Origin: Candidatus Woesearchaeota archaeon
Lineage (GTDB): Archaea > Nanobdellota > Nanobdellia > Woesearchaeales > GW2011-AR9
NCBI GenBank assembly: GCA_016188105.1
Contig: JACPIL010000062.1
Coordinates: 1 to 12,662, forward strand
Direction of reading: 5' to 3'
Length of the DNA: 12,662 bases
The translations under genes were made by a program, and so were the position numbers. This document shows, in pieces, positions 4,630 through 11,383 of the stretch (its first letter is position 1; each line of letters opens with the position of its first letter). A model generated the notes under the pieces. That model worked only from the letters and a program-made list of their open reading frames with translations, was not told the DNA's origin and searched no databases.

Positions 4630-5970
4630 ATGGCAAAAATAAGCCCAGTAGCGGCTAAATACATCGTACATTCAACAATTTTCATTGACGGGGTTGTCGA
4701 TAAACCTGACGTGATCGGAGCGATCTTCGGGCAGACTGAAGGATTACTAGGTAATGATCTTGAACTAAGAGAGCTTCAAAGAAGCGGTAAAATCGGCCGA
4801 ATTGAAGTAAATGTCAATATCAGCGCCGGTAAGACCAAAGGAGAGATCATCATCCCTAGTTCTTTAGACAAGACTGAAACAGCTATTATAGCTGCAGCGA
4901 TGGAGATCATCCAGCGTATAGGACCTTGTAACGCTAAGATCGAAGTTCAAAAGATTGAAGATATCAGGATCAGCAAGCGACAGTTTGTGATTGAAAGAGC
5001 AAAAGCCTTATTGAGAGAATTGACTCAGGAGACATTGCCAGACTCACAGGAATTGTCAGATGAAGTTGCGCAGTCTGTCCGTATGATGGAAGTTGCAGAA
5101 TATGGTAAAGAAAGGCTTCCTGCCGGGCCAGATGTTGATTCAAGCGATGAACTTATCGTTGTAGAAGGCCGAGCCGATGTCTTGACCTTGTTAAAACACG
5201 GATTCAAGAACACTATTTCCATGAACGGGACATCCTGTCCGCAAACCATCAAGGATCTTAGTAAAGTTAAATCTGTTACTGTTTTCGTTGATGGCGACCG
5301 CGGTGGAGATTTAATCGTTCGCGAACTTTTAGGAGTTGCCGATGTTGATTTCGTCACCAAAGCGCCGGATGGAAAAGAAGTTGAAGAGCTAGCTAAGAAA
5401 GAGATCCACCAAGCTTTACGCGGTAGAATTACCGCTGAGCAAGCTAAGCTTGACCTAGGCGTCAACAATGATGGTACTTTGAAAGAACCTTCCGATCGCA
5501 TGGTCGAACGAAAATCCTTCAATGCTAATAGATCAGACAACGGCAGAGAGCAAAGCAGTTACAGAAGAAGCGAACCTCGCAGTGATTCTCGAGATACCAG
5601 AAATGATTCCCGCAGCAGATTCCCTTCCAGATCAGCAGCACCTATACCATCAGCTCCTGTTTCCAGAGAGAAACGCTTGACTCCTGCAGAAAAGAAAATC
5701 TTCAAGGAAACCTTGGAAAACCTTTTCGGCACCAAGGGAGCATGCATCTTCGATCAGAAACTGAATGTCTTAGGAAAAGTTCCTTTAAGTGAATTAAGTT
5801 CAACTGTCAAGAGCTTAAACGGCGGCATTTACGCTATCGCTCTAGACGGAGAGATTGACATGGAGTTAGTGCGTTTAGCCGAAAGATACGGCATAACTCA
5901 TGTGGTAGGAACAGCTTCCAAAGCAACTGAAGTCCACAAAGTAAGTGTGTTAGTTGAGGCGGAATTGTAA
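4630..5970 (+). CDS. dnaG: Archaeal DnaG-type primase
   Basis: Archaeal DnaG is a Toprim-fold RNA polymerase/primase that is also found with the archaeal exosome. At 446 aa its length is normal. The N-terminal domain (1-170) has the characteristic opening ..AAKYIVHSTIFIDGVVDKPDVIGAIFG. The Toprim core follows: VVEGRADV with E179, and FVDGDRGG with D221 and D223. Residues about 291-346 form a low-complexity Arg/Ser/Asp-rich linker, then a C-terminal domain (350-446) with TPAEKKIFKETL and GRIT-like basic segments before the linker. The start follows a GGAGG site. It is followed by a T-rich tract and then a HerA-family gene on the same strand. Unlike its neighbours it has a long structured leader, suggesting post-transcriptional control. 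Confidence 0.95.
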   Translation: MAKISPVAAKYIVHSTIFIDGVVDKPDVIGAIFGQTEGLLGNDLELRELQRSGKIGRIEVNVNISAGKTKGEIIIPSSLDKTETAIIAAAMEIIQRIGPCNAKIEVQKIEDIRISKRQFVIERAKALLRELTQETLPDSQELSDEVAQSVRMMEVAEYGKERLPAGPDVDSSDELIVVEGRADVLTLLKHGFKNTISMNGTSCPQTIKDLSKVKSVTVFVDGDRGGDLIVRELLGVADVDFVTKAPDGKEVEELAKKEIHQALRGRITAEQAKLDLGVNNDGTLKEPSDRMVERKSFNANRSDNGREQSSYRRSEPRSDSRDTRNDSRSRFPSRSAAPIPSAPVSREKRLTPAEKKIFKETLENLFGTKGACIFDQKLNVLGKVPLSELSSTVKSLNGGIYAIALDGEIDMELVRLAERYGITHVVGTASKATEVHKVSVLVEAEL

Positions 5971-5993
5971 ATCTTCGATTACTTCACCACAAC

Positions 5994-6019
5994 CTTTTTA
6001 TCTTTCTTTTCTTTTTATT
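5994..6019 (+). terminator. T-rich tract after dnaG, also holding the HerA-gene TATA-like box
   Basis: About 26 nt of almost pure pyrimidine with runs of T4-T6 follow dnaG, the usual form of intrinsic termination in archaea. TTTTTATC at its start lies about 26 nt before ATG 6025 and may double as a weak TATA box for a leaderless HerA-family mRNA. Confidence 0.5.
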
Positions 6020-6024
6020 CTATA

Positions 6025-7371
6025 ATGGTGTTTGATGTTATCATTGGCCGTTCTAAAAAAGACGTCGAAAAGTACGGCAAAAGAGGAACAGTTTTTATCG
6101 GGAAACAATACGTCCAGATGGGTCAGACCACTTCTCTTTCTAATCCAGTACATATGGATGTTGCTAGTGCGCATGTTGCGTTTGTTGTTGGTAAAAGAGG
6201 TTCAGGCAAGAGCTACAGTGTCGGTTCCATCGCGGAAGGCATGGCCGATCTACCTTTAGAAATAAAACAGAATCTTTCTATTGTCCTGCTAGATACCATG
6301 GGTATTTATTGGACCATGAAATACCCTAATTTCCAGGAAGCAGAACTATTGCGTGATTGGAATATTGAATCGCGCGGCTTGGATGTCAAAATTTACACTC
6401 CTACAGGATTTTATTATGAATACAAAAACGAAGGAATTCCCACTGATTTTCCTTTCTCTATTCGTCCTCTAGATGTCGGTCCCCATGACTGGTGCACTGC
6501 CTTCAATCTCGATCCCAATTCTGCAGAAGGAGTTCTCATTACTAAAATCATCCAAGAACTTCTCAGAAAAGAAGAGAGCTACGATCTTAACACCTTGATA
6601 GAATTAATACAGCAGGACACCGAAAGTGATAAAGTAGTAAAAAGCGTGGTCATCAAAAAAAAAAAAAAAGCCAAAGGCTGGGAAATATTTTCCAAAGAAG
6701 GAACACCGCTAAAAGATATTATTGCTCCGGGACAGGTTACTGTTTTAGATGTCAGCCCTTATGCGACCATGGCTTCAGGTTGGGAAATCAAAGCCTTAGT
6801 AGTAGGATTAATCTGCCGCAGCCTGTTCAATCAACGCATGTTAGCAAGAAAAACAGAAGAATTCAAAACGGTTGATGCAGCTATGCATTACTTCACCAAA
6901 AGCGTTGAAGAAAGAATGGAAGAACCGCTAGTATGGATTGCTCTCGATGAAGCCCATGAATTATTGCCCAAAGATGGGAAAACAGCAGCTACCGAAGCAT
7001 TAATCACCATTTTACGTGAAGGACGCCAGCCAGGAATTTCTTTAATACTTGCATCACAGCAGCCGGGAAAAATTCACACCGATGTTATGACTCAGGCCGA
7101 TATTGTCATTGCTCATCGGCTCACTGCCAGATTAGACGTAGAAGCATTAGGGCAATTAACGCAGAGTTACATGCGCCAGGGATTAGAACAGGAGATCGAT
7201 CATCTGCCTCGAGTTAAAGGAGCGGCAGTTATCTTTGACGATGCCAATGAACGGATATTTCCAGTACAACTACGGCCGCGCTTTACCTGGCATGGCGGTG
7301 GCAGCCCGATAGCTATTTCTGAAAAGAAAAATTATTTTTCAAAGAGTTTAGAAGACTTAAAGAAACTGTAA
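6025..7371 (+). CDS. HerA/FtsK-superfamily ATPase (DUF87-like)
   Basis: HerA-family ATPases are hexameric DNA translocases, often paired with NurA nuclease in end resection. Walker A is GKRGSGKS (56-63, K62 and S63). Walker B is VWIALDEAHE (303-312, D308 and E309). The sensor strand is LILASQQP (340-347), followed by the R-rich HRLTARLD (364-371), and the ..QLRPRFTWHGGGSP ending (415-428) is typical of HerA-like proteins. The length, 448 aa, is within the family range. The HAS-barrel at the N-terminus is short and only partly recognisable. Residues 211-215 are five lysines encoded by a 15-A run (6655-6669), a likely slippage or sequencing-error site. No nurA gene is adjacent; it converges on the lipoprotein operon 15 nt away. 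DNA-pumping ATPase is sure; the exact branch is not. Confidence 0.88.
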   Translation: MVFDVIIGRSKKDVEKYGKRGTVFIGKQYVQMGQTTSLSNPVHMDVASAHVAFVVGKRGSGKSYSVGSIAEGMADLPLEIKQNLSIVLLDTMGIYWTMKYPNFQEAELLRDWNIESRGLDVKIYTPTGFYYEYKNEGIPTDFPFSIRPLDVGPHDWCTAFNLDPNSAEGVLITKIIQELLRKEESYDLNTLIELIQQDTESDKVVKSVVIKKKKKAKGWEIFSKEGTPLKDIIAPGQVTVLDVSPYATMASGWEIKALVVGLICRSLFNQRMLARKTEEFKTVDAAMHYFTKSVEERMEEPLVWIALDEAHELLPKDGKTAATEALITILREGRQPGISLILASQQPGKIHTDVMTQADIVIAHRLTARLDVEALGQLTQSYMRQGLEQEIDHLPRVKGAAVIFDDANERIFPVQLRPRFTWHGGGSPIAISEKKNYFSKSLEDLKKL

Positions 7372-7386
7372 GAGAAATTGTCAAGA

Positions 7387-7767
7387 TCATTGTTTTTTCC
7401 CTATCACTTGTTTTTCTGACTGCAATAGCATCTCATCTAACTTTAGCACGATCTCTTTTTCTAAATGTTTGGCATCTACGCCAAAAATAATATTATCCCT
7501 CGACATAACTAAAACCCTATCGCTCTCTAAATCTCCTTCCCAATCATAAATCAATAACTCATTTCCGTCCAGCAATTTTTTCCAAAAATAATAATGGGTC
7601 CGATCCGCGATGTGAATCACATAATATTCACCGGGCTTATCATCACCGTACACAGAATAACCATTGATCTTAAAATGATCAGAAGGAACATTAGGATTTA
7701 TGCGTGGCGCACATGAGCTAAGCGCTATAGAGAATAAAGCGGTGTAAAGATTAGAATTGGACTTCAT
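7387..7767 (-). CDS. Small predicted lipoprotein 2, paralogue of the upstream one
   Basis: The chosen start, ATG 7767, gives a short hydrophobic signal ending in a lipobox-like ALSSC with C19, so the mature protein of about 108 residues is probably lipid-anchored outside the membrane. A longer frame back to 7830 exists but would spoil the signal. The first 17 nt overlap the end of the preceding gene, indicating coupled translation. From IYD (73-75) onward it aligns with lipoprotein 1 with near-equal spacing: IYD, D, DxV, S, D, L, E, LDxxLxQ. I do not recognise the family. The third gene of the htpX operon, it may serve the cell envelope with that protease, but this is only context. Confidence 0.7.
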   Translation of the reverse strand: MKSNSNLYTALFSIALSSCAPRINPNVPSDHFKINGYSVYGDDKPGEYYVIHIADRTHYYFWKKLLDGNELLIYDWEGDLESDRVLVMSRDNIIFGVDAKHLEKEIVLKLDEMLLQSEKQVIGKKQ

Positions 7768-8128
7768 CATAATTGCGTGTTCTATACCTGTTATGTAAAC
7801 TTGCTGCTCCTTGCTGAAGCAAGGCGTCAAGAGCCTGCTGGCTTTCTGCGGTCAATTGCTGACGCTGGTAATAAGAAAAATTATCGTCCGGAGACACTAT
7901 CATCACGCTATCAGCAAGATTATCACATTGTTGATCGTAAATGCGCCATTCTTTTTGGTCTGATCTTTGCAACTTCAAATGGCAGTCATCATTGCTGTCT
8001 ATAGCATACATTGATTTTATTCCCTCAACAACTACTGGATAATTCAAGTACCTGGTTTGCAGCTTAGAAGAACAGCCTGAGATTGCAGCAAATGCCGAAA
8101 GTAGTCCAGCATACAACATCTTCTTCAT
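7751..8128 (-). CDS. Small predicted lipoprotein 1
   Basis: The N-terminus MKKMLYAGLLSAFAAISGC is a textbook type II signal: two Lys, a hydrophobic stretch and a lipobox ending at C19. The mature part has two cysteines (C49, C68) that could form a disulfide outside the membrane, the IYDQQCD segment (63-69), and a Gln-rich C-terminal helix (residues 86-107). Its ATG follows the htpX stop codon with no gap (TAG-ATG), so it is translated from the htpX mRNA. I do not recognise a family. The tandem relationship with lipoprotein 2 suggests local duplication. Position hints at a role with HtpX, for example as a substrate adaptor or envelope factor, which is inference. Confidence 0.75.
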   Translation of the reverse strand: MKKMLYAGLLSAFAAISGCSSKLQTRYLNYPVVVEGIKSMYAIDSNDDCHLKLQRSDQKEWRIYDQQCDNLADSVMIVSPDDNFSYYQRQQLTAESQQALDALLQQGAASLHNRYRTRNYDEVQF

Positions 8129-8995
8129 CTATAATCTCATCTCTTTCAATCTTTTAACTCTATTCTCAGTACTTGGATGAGTAGAAAACAACTCTAAGAA
8201 CGAACTTGCCTTCAATGGATTAGAAATAAACAGATGAGCAGTTGCTTCTGTTTTCCCCATGCGTGCAAAAGGATGATTATGCACGCTCTTTTCAATTTTC
8301 TGTAAGGCTGCTGCCAAAGCTAGAGGATCTTTACTCAATCTTGCACCTGTATCATCAGCCAAATATTCTCTTGATCTGGTAATTGCTAATTGGATGATCA
8401 TAGCCATGATCGGGGCGATAATCGCTAATAATAATAACTCTATGATATTTCCGCTGCCATTGTTTTCATTATCACGATTCATGCCGCCGAAGATCGCTGC
8501 CCAGCGCGCCATCATGGCAATATATGAAATCACGCCTGCGATGGTCGCTGCCACGGTTGAGATAAGGATGTCTCTGTTTTTGATATGTCCAATTTCATGC
8601 GCCAGTACCCCGCGTAATTCTTTTTCATCTAATATCTGCATAATTCCGGTTGTTACCGCCACTGCTGCGTGTTGGGGCGATCTGCCAGTCGCAAAGGCGT
8701 TACTTTGTGGTGTATCGACAAGATACACTTTTGGCATAGGAATACCTGCTTTTCCAGTGATTTCTTTGACGATCGAATACAGCTTAGCATATTTTTTCTT
8801 ATCGGCTTCTTTTGCTTTATACATCCACAAAACAATTTTATCGGACCACCAGTAAGATACAAAATTCATCCCTCCAGCGAGAATAAGAGCGATAGTCAGA
8901 CCGGTTCTTCCGCCAGCGAATCCGCCGATAAGGAGAAGTAAACCGGTTAATCCACCTAAGAGAAGTACGGTTTTAAGTTGATTTTTGATGTTCAT
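8129..8995 (-). CDS. htpX: HtpX-family membrane zinc metalloprotease
   Basis: HtpX is a membrane-bound M48 metallopeptidase that removes misfolded membrane proteins. The zinc motif is HEIGH (H133, E134, H137) and the third ligand is E210 in SREYLADDTGA. Four hydrophobic segments are visible: about 8-26, 31-50, 145-170 and 184-206, the latter two between the zinc motif and the third ligand as in the family. The substrate-site region NAFATG (99-104) is also present. At 288 aa the length is normal. A TTTAAA box about 26 nt upstream predicts a leaderless mRNA. It heads an operon with two small lipoproteins, the first starting right at its stop codon, and is divergent from the SpoIIM-family gene. 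Confidence 0.95.
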   Translation of the reverse strand: MNIKNQLKTVLLLGGLTGLLLLIGGFAGGRTGLTIALILAGGMNFVSYWWSDKIVLWMYKAKEADKKKYAKLYSIVKEITGKAGIPMPKVYLVDTPQSNAFATGRSPQHAAVAVTTGIMQILDEKELRGVLAHEIGHIKNRDILISTVAATIAGVISYIAMMARWAAIFGGMNRDNENNGSGNIIELLLLAIIAPIMAMIIQLAITRSREYLADDTGARLSKDPLALAAALQKIEKSVHNHPFARMGKTEATAHLFISNPLKASSFLELFSTHPSTENRVKRLKEMRL

Positions 8996-9017
8996 GACTT
9001 CTTTTTACTTTGTGTCT

Positions 9018-9029
9018 TTAAAAAAATTG
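9018..9029 (-). promoter_or_regulatory. TATA-like box of htpX
   Basis: On the minus strand AATTTTTTTAAAG gives a TTTAAA core about 26 nt before ATG 8995. It faces the opposite-strand promoter at 9069. Confidence 0.45.
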
Positions 9030-9068
9030 CGTATTTCAGTTGCTTTCTTCTTCTTTTTCTACAGCAAA

Positions 9069-9077
9069 CTATATAAA
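9069..9077 (+). promoter_or_regulatory. TATA box of the SpoIIM-family gene
   Basis: CTATATAAA is centred about 32 nt before ATG 9106, giving a leader of about 5 nt. Because it lies downstream of the in-frame ATG at 9040, that earlier codon cannot be on the main transcript. Confidence 0.65.
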
Positions 9078-9105
9078 CGTAAAAACTTTAGTTCTCATCA
9101 AAAAG

Positions 9106-9987
9106 ATGGTACTAGAACACATTTTTCCTGAAGACTGGTTGGAACAAAAAGGAATTTATGCTTTTCTCTTAGGCTTAGGTTATTCCATTGTCGGTATTGT
9201 TATAGCTTCAATTTTATTTCCAGGCGACCCTGCTTTAGTTGCGGTGGCCTTAACTTCCATGCTGTTGCTGCCAGAATTGTACAAAATTTTTTCCATAGAA
9301 GAACGGCAGGAGAGTATTGAACAGAAAGTTTCTTTACGCGCTTTATGGCGGGATGATATTGAAGTGGTGCGAATTTATGTTTTCTTATTCCTAGGAATAT
9401 TGCTGGTTTATTCAGTAGGGACTATTCTACTCCCAGAATTTCAAGCTAACAACCTCTTTCGCGAACAGCTGGAGATTCGTTTTGGGCAAGGATTTTCTGG
9501 TTCAGCTACTGGAGGAATTTTCTCTGGAGCACTCTTCTACGATTTGCTAAGCAACAATTTCTTAGTCTTAATGGCCTGCTTCATCATGGCCTTACTTACG
9601 GGAGACGGAGCAATTTTCCTCATTACCTGGAATGCCTCGGTATGGGGAACCATATTTGGTCTAACTGCAAAAGGTGCTGCCACCTTTGCCGGAACACACC
9701 CCATCTACTTTTTTGCCTTAATCATGCTCATCGTTTTCCCGCACATGATTATCGAAGCCTTATCTTACTTCCTGGCCGCGATTTCTGGCAGTGTTATTTC
9801 TAAAGATGTACTTTTAGAACAATTTGCTTCTGAACGCTTCTTTGAGGTATTTGGATTCAATCTATATCTACTTTTGTTTGGATTATTCTTTTTATTGTTG
9901 GGAGCAGTAGTAGAAGCCTTTGTCCTAGAGAATGTTACTATTTATCAAGACATCATCAGAATGAGTTTTAGTGCTATGGGCAGCTAG
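9106..9987 (+). CDS. SpoIIM (stage II sporulation protein M, DUF95) family membrane protein
   Basis: A 293-aa polytopic membrane protein. The amphipathic opening MVLEHIFPEDWLEQKG is followed by about six or seven hydrophobic segments. The mid-portion GGIFSGALFYDLLSNNFLVL and the segment FPHMIIEALSYFLAAISGSVIS match the SpoIIM pattern, where a PHxxxE motif in a late membrane helix is characteristic. In archaea these proteins are not linked to sporulation; their role is unsettled and membrane remodelling is one proposal. The start at 9106 rather than 9040 is set by the TATA box lying between them. Divergent from htpX and convergent with the nuclease gene. The family call is good; the biochemical role is unknown. 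Confidence 0.85.
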   Translation: MVLEHIFPEDWLEQKGIYAFLLGLGYSIVGIVIASILFPGDPALVAVALTSMLLLPELYKIFSIEERQESIEQKVSLRALWRDDIEVVRIYVFLFLGILLVYSVGTILLPEFQANNLFREQLEIRFGQGFSGSATGGIFSGALFYDLLSNNFLVLMACFIMALLTGDGAIFLITWNASVWGTIFGLTAKGAATFAGTHPIYFFALIMLIVFPHMIIEALSYFLAAISGSVISKDVLLEQFASERFFEVFGFNLYLLLFGLFFLLLGAVVEAFVLENVTIYQDIIRMSFSAMGS

Positions 9988-10001
9988 CCATGCGGTTTAC
10001 A
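9988..10001 (+). repeat. 14-bp direct repeat, orphan copy of the nuclease gene end
   Basis: CCATGCGGTTTACA is identical to 10042-10055, where on the minus strand it encodes the last residues CKPHG of the nuclease. Here, read on the minus strand, it again gives VCKPHG and then TAG. It looks like a leftover end of a second gene copy, fused to unrelated DNA. Confidence 0.7.
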
Positions 10002-10037
10002 TACAAGAAAATTTCTTACAGAAATTTCCAGCCTGCC

Positions 10038-10853
10038 TTACCCATGCGGTTTACAGACTTCATAAAAATCACATTGGCCGCCGTTCCATCTGCATAACGA
10101 AGTTATGGTCTTTGGGTAATCTTCTTTTGCTTCGGTAATGGAAGTATGAGCATGAATTAATTGGATCTCTCGTTGCGCTAGTTTCAATAATTCTTCATCA
10201 ACCTGCACAAGTTTTAATTTATGGCGCAAAAAGAAAATGCCTGCTTTTGATGGCATTTTACCGTGTTTCTCAAAATATAACAAACTATAGATAGCCAGTT
10301 GCAATCTAATGCTATCCTTTACTTCCAGATTAGAATTAGTTTTGTAATCAATGATATGCACCTCATCTTCGACATGCTGGATTGCATCGATGAAGCCACG
10401 TACAGAATAGTTGTCAGAAACATATTCCATCTCTCGGACGGGGGTGAGGTATGTAAAAGCTTCTTGCAAGGAGATCTTTTTCTTCTGCATATTCTCTTCT
10501 AATTTTTCAAAGAATTGATTGGACCAGTTTATCAGCATGAGCAGGGTCTCTTCAAAATAAAATCGTAATTGGTCTTGGGTAAGATTTAGCTTTCCCAGCT
10601 CTTCTGCTTTTGCTCTCCAATGATGCAAAAGAAGTTTCTGCAATGCTTCCCGTGATCTTTGCCGGTAATTCTCCGGAGCGAAGGAACTGAAATCGATATC
10701 ATAGAAATCTTCCAAACAAGAGTGAGCGATATTCCCCCGCACCGTATGCACGCTCGGGTATGTAGGCAGTTTCTCAATATATTGATAATAATACTTTCGC
10801 GCGCATTGTTTAAATGTATTGATAGATGACGGAGACTCTACCCTTTTAGCCAT
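10038..10853 (-). CDS. PD-(D/E)XK nuclease of the RecB/Cas4 type with probable Fe-S cluster
   Basis: The opening SPSSINTFKQCARKYYYQYI is the standard start of RecB-like nuclease domains. Active-site positions are visible: H44 in GNIAHSCLEDF, D156 in RGFIDAI, D169-x-K171 in IIDYKT, and Q185 in the QLAIYSLLY helix. Four cysteines are placed as in Cas4, AddB and related enzymes, C17 at the N-terminus and C254, C261, C267 at the C-terminus, so a [4Fe-4S] cluster pinning the ends together is likely. A stand-alone 271-aa nuclease of this sort usually acts in DNA repair. No helicase is adjacent and there is no CRISPR array. The start is supported by GAGGTG 10 nt upstream. It is divergent from aIF1A and convergent with the SpoIIM gene. 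Confidence 0.88.
   Translation of the reverse strand: MAKRVESPSSINTFKQCARKYYYQYIEKLPTYPSVHTVRGNIAHSCLEDFYDIDFSSFAPENYRQRSREALQKLLLHHWRAKAEELGKLNLTQDQLRFYFEETLLMLINWSNQFFEKLEENMQKKKISLQEAFTYLTPVREMEYVSDNYSVRGFIDAIQHVEDEVHIIDYKTNSNLEVKDSIRLQLAIYSLLYFEKHGKMPSKAGIFFLRHKLKLVQVDEELLKLAQREIQLIHAHTSITEAKEDYPKTITSLCRWNGGQCDFYEVCKPHG
10042..10055 (-). repeat. 14-bp direct repeat, copy inside the nuclease gene
   Basis: This copy lies within the codons for the C-terminal CKPHG of the nuclease, including the Fe-S ligand C267. The identical orphan copy lies 54 nt away at 9988-10001. Confidence 0.7.
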
Positions 10854-10863
10854 AAATCTATCC

Positions 10864-10869
10864 CACCTC
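10864..10869 (-). promoter_or_regulatory. Ribosome binding site of the nuclease gene
   Basis: GAGGTG on the minus strand precedes ATG 10853 by 10 nt. Together with the TTTAAA at 10896-10902, which predicts a leader of about 20 nt, this is one of the few non-leaderless genes here. Confidence 0.55.
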
Positions 10870-10895
10870 TTTTATTGACAGCAGGCAGCCGGTGG

Positions 10896-10903
10896 TTTAA
10901 ATG
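10896..10903 (-). promoter_or_regulatory. TATA-like box of the nuclease gene
   Basis: GTTTAAAT (minus strand ATTTAAAC) is centred about 46 nt before ATG 10853. Transcription would start near 10873, upstream of the ribosome binding site. Confidence 0.4.
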
Positions 10904-10939
10904 TTTTTCCGTGATTGATTCATCTATTTCTAACAAAGG

Positions 10940-10949
10940 TTTATAAATA
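10940..10949 (+). promoter_or_regulatory. TATA box of aIF1A
   Basis: TTTATAAATA is centred about 26 nt before ATG 10970 and predicts a leaderless mRNA. It is the best TATA match in the divergent region. Confidence 0.65.
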
Positions 10950-10969
10950 CACTATCGAATAGATTTTTC

Positions 10970-11290
10970 ATGTCTGAACCAGAAGATCAAGAAATGCAGG
11001 TAATCAGAGTAAGGCTCCCGCAAAGGCAGGAAGTGCTCGGTATAGTGCAACAGAGATTGGGCGGCAGCAGGATGCGAGTTCTCTGTTTAGATGGAAAAGA
11101 ACGTATCTGCAGAATTCCCGGCCGATTACGAAGAAATCTTTGGGTAAGAGAGAATGATGTAGTTATCGTTGAGCCTTGGGAATTAGGCGGCAATGAAAAG
11201 GGCGACATCGTCCATAAGTACCAAGGTAAAGCCGAAGTAGCTTTCTTGAAAAGAAAAGGATATCTGAAGAATTTAGAAGAAGAATTCTAG
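10970..11290 (+). CDS. eif1A: Translation initiation factor aIF1A
   Basis: aIF1A binds the A site of the small subunit and helps start-codon selection. At 106 aa the protein is the usual archaeal length. The OB-fold is recognisable: EVLGIVQQRLGGSRMRVLCL (21-40), DGKERICRIPGRLRRNLWVR (41-60) and ENDVVIVEPWE (61-71), ending with GDIVHKYQGKAEVAFLKRKGYL (78-99). A TATA box 26 nt upstream fits a leaderless mRNA, common for core genes here. It is often clustered with rio1 and the KH-domain gene in other archaea; here those lie about 8 kb away. Nothing looks missing or altered. Confidence 0.97.
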   Translation: MSEPEDQEMQVIRVRLPQRQEVLGIVQQRLGGSRMRVLCLDGKERICRIPGRLRRNLWVRENDVVIVEPWELGGNEKGDIVHKYQGKAEVAFLKRKGYLKNLEEEF

Positions 11291-11351
11291 GCGAACGAAC
11301 GGCCAAGACGACTTAGGCAACTTAAATATTTAACTACTCGAAAATAGAAAA

Positions 11352-11360
11352 TTACTTAAA
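11352..11360 (+). promoter_or_regulatory. Weak TATA-like box of the 193-aa membrane protein gene
   Basis: TACTTAAAG is centred about 26 nt before ATG 11384. The match is weak; AAATATTTAA at 11322-11331 is an alternative that would give a longer leader. Confidence 0.3.
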
Positions 11361-11383
11361 GAAGTCTTTCTCTGATTAAAATT

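Noticed and set aside
5025..5540. Long antisense reading frame inside dnaG (171 codons)
   Set aside because: It is the mirror of a well-supported gene, Ser/Thr-rich as antisense frames are, and has no promoter or recognisable domain.
8394..8855. Antisense reading frame inside htpX (153 codons)
   Set aside because: It runs opposite the conserved zinc-protease coding sequence and its hydrophobic segments merely mirror the htpX membrane helices.
9040..9105. Upstream in-frame start for the SpoIIM-family protein
   Set aside because: The TATA box at 9069-9077 lies inside this extension, so the main transcript begins after it.
10038..10853. Cas4 of a CRISPR system
   Set aside because: The Fe-S PD-(D/E)XK layout is Cas4-like, but no cas1, cas2 or repeat-spacer array is in the window, so I call only the nuclease family.
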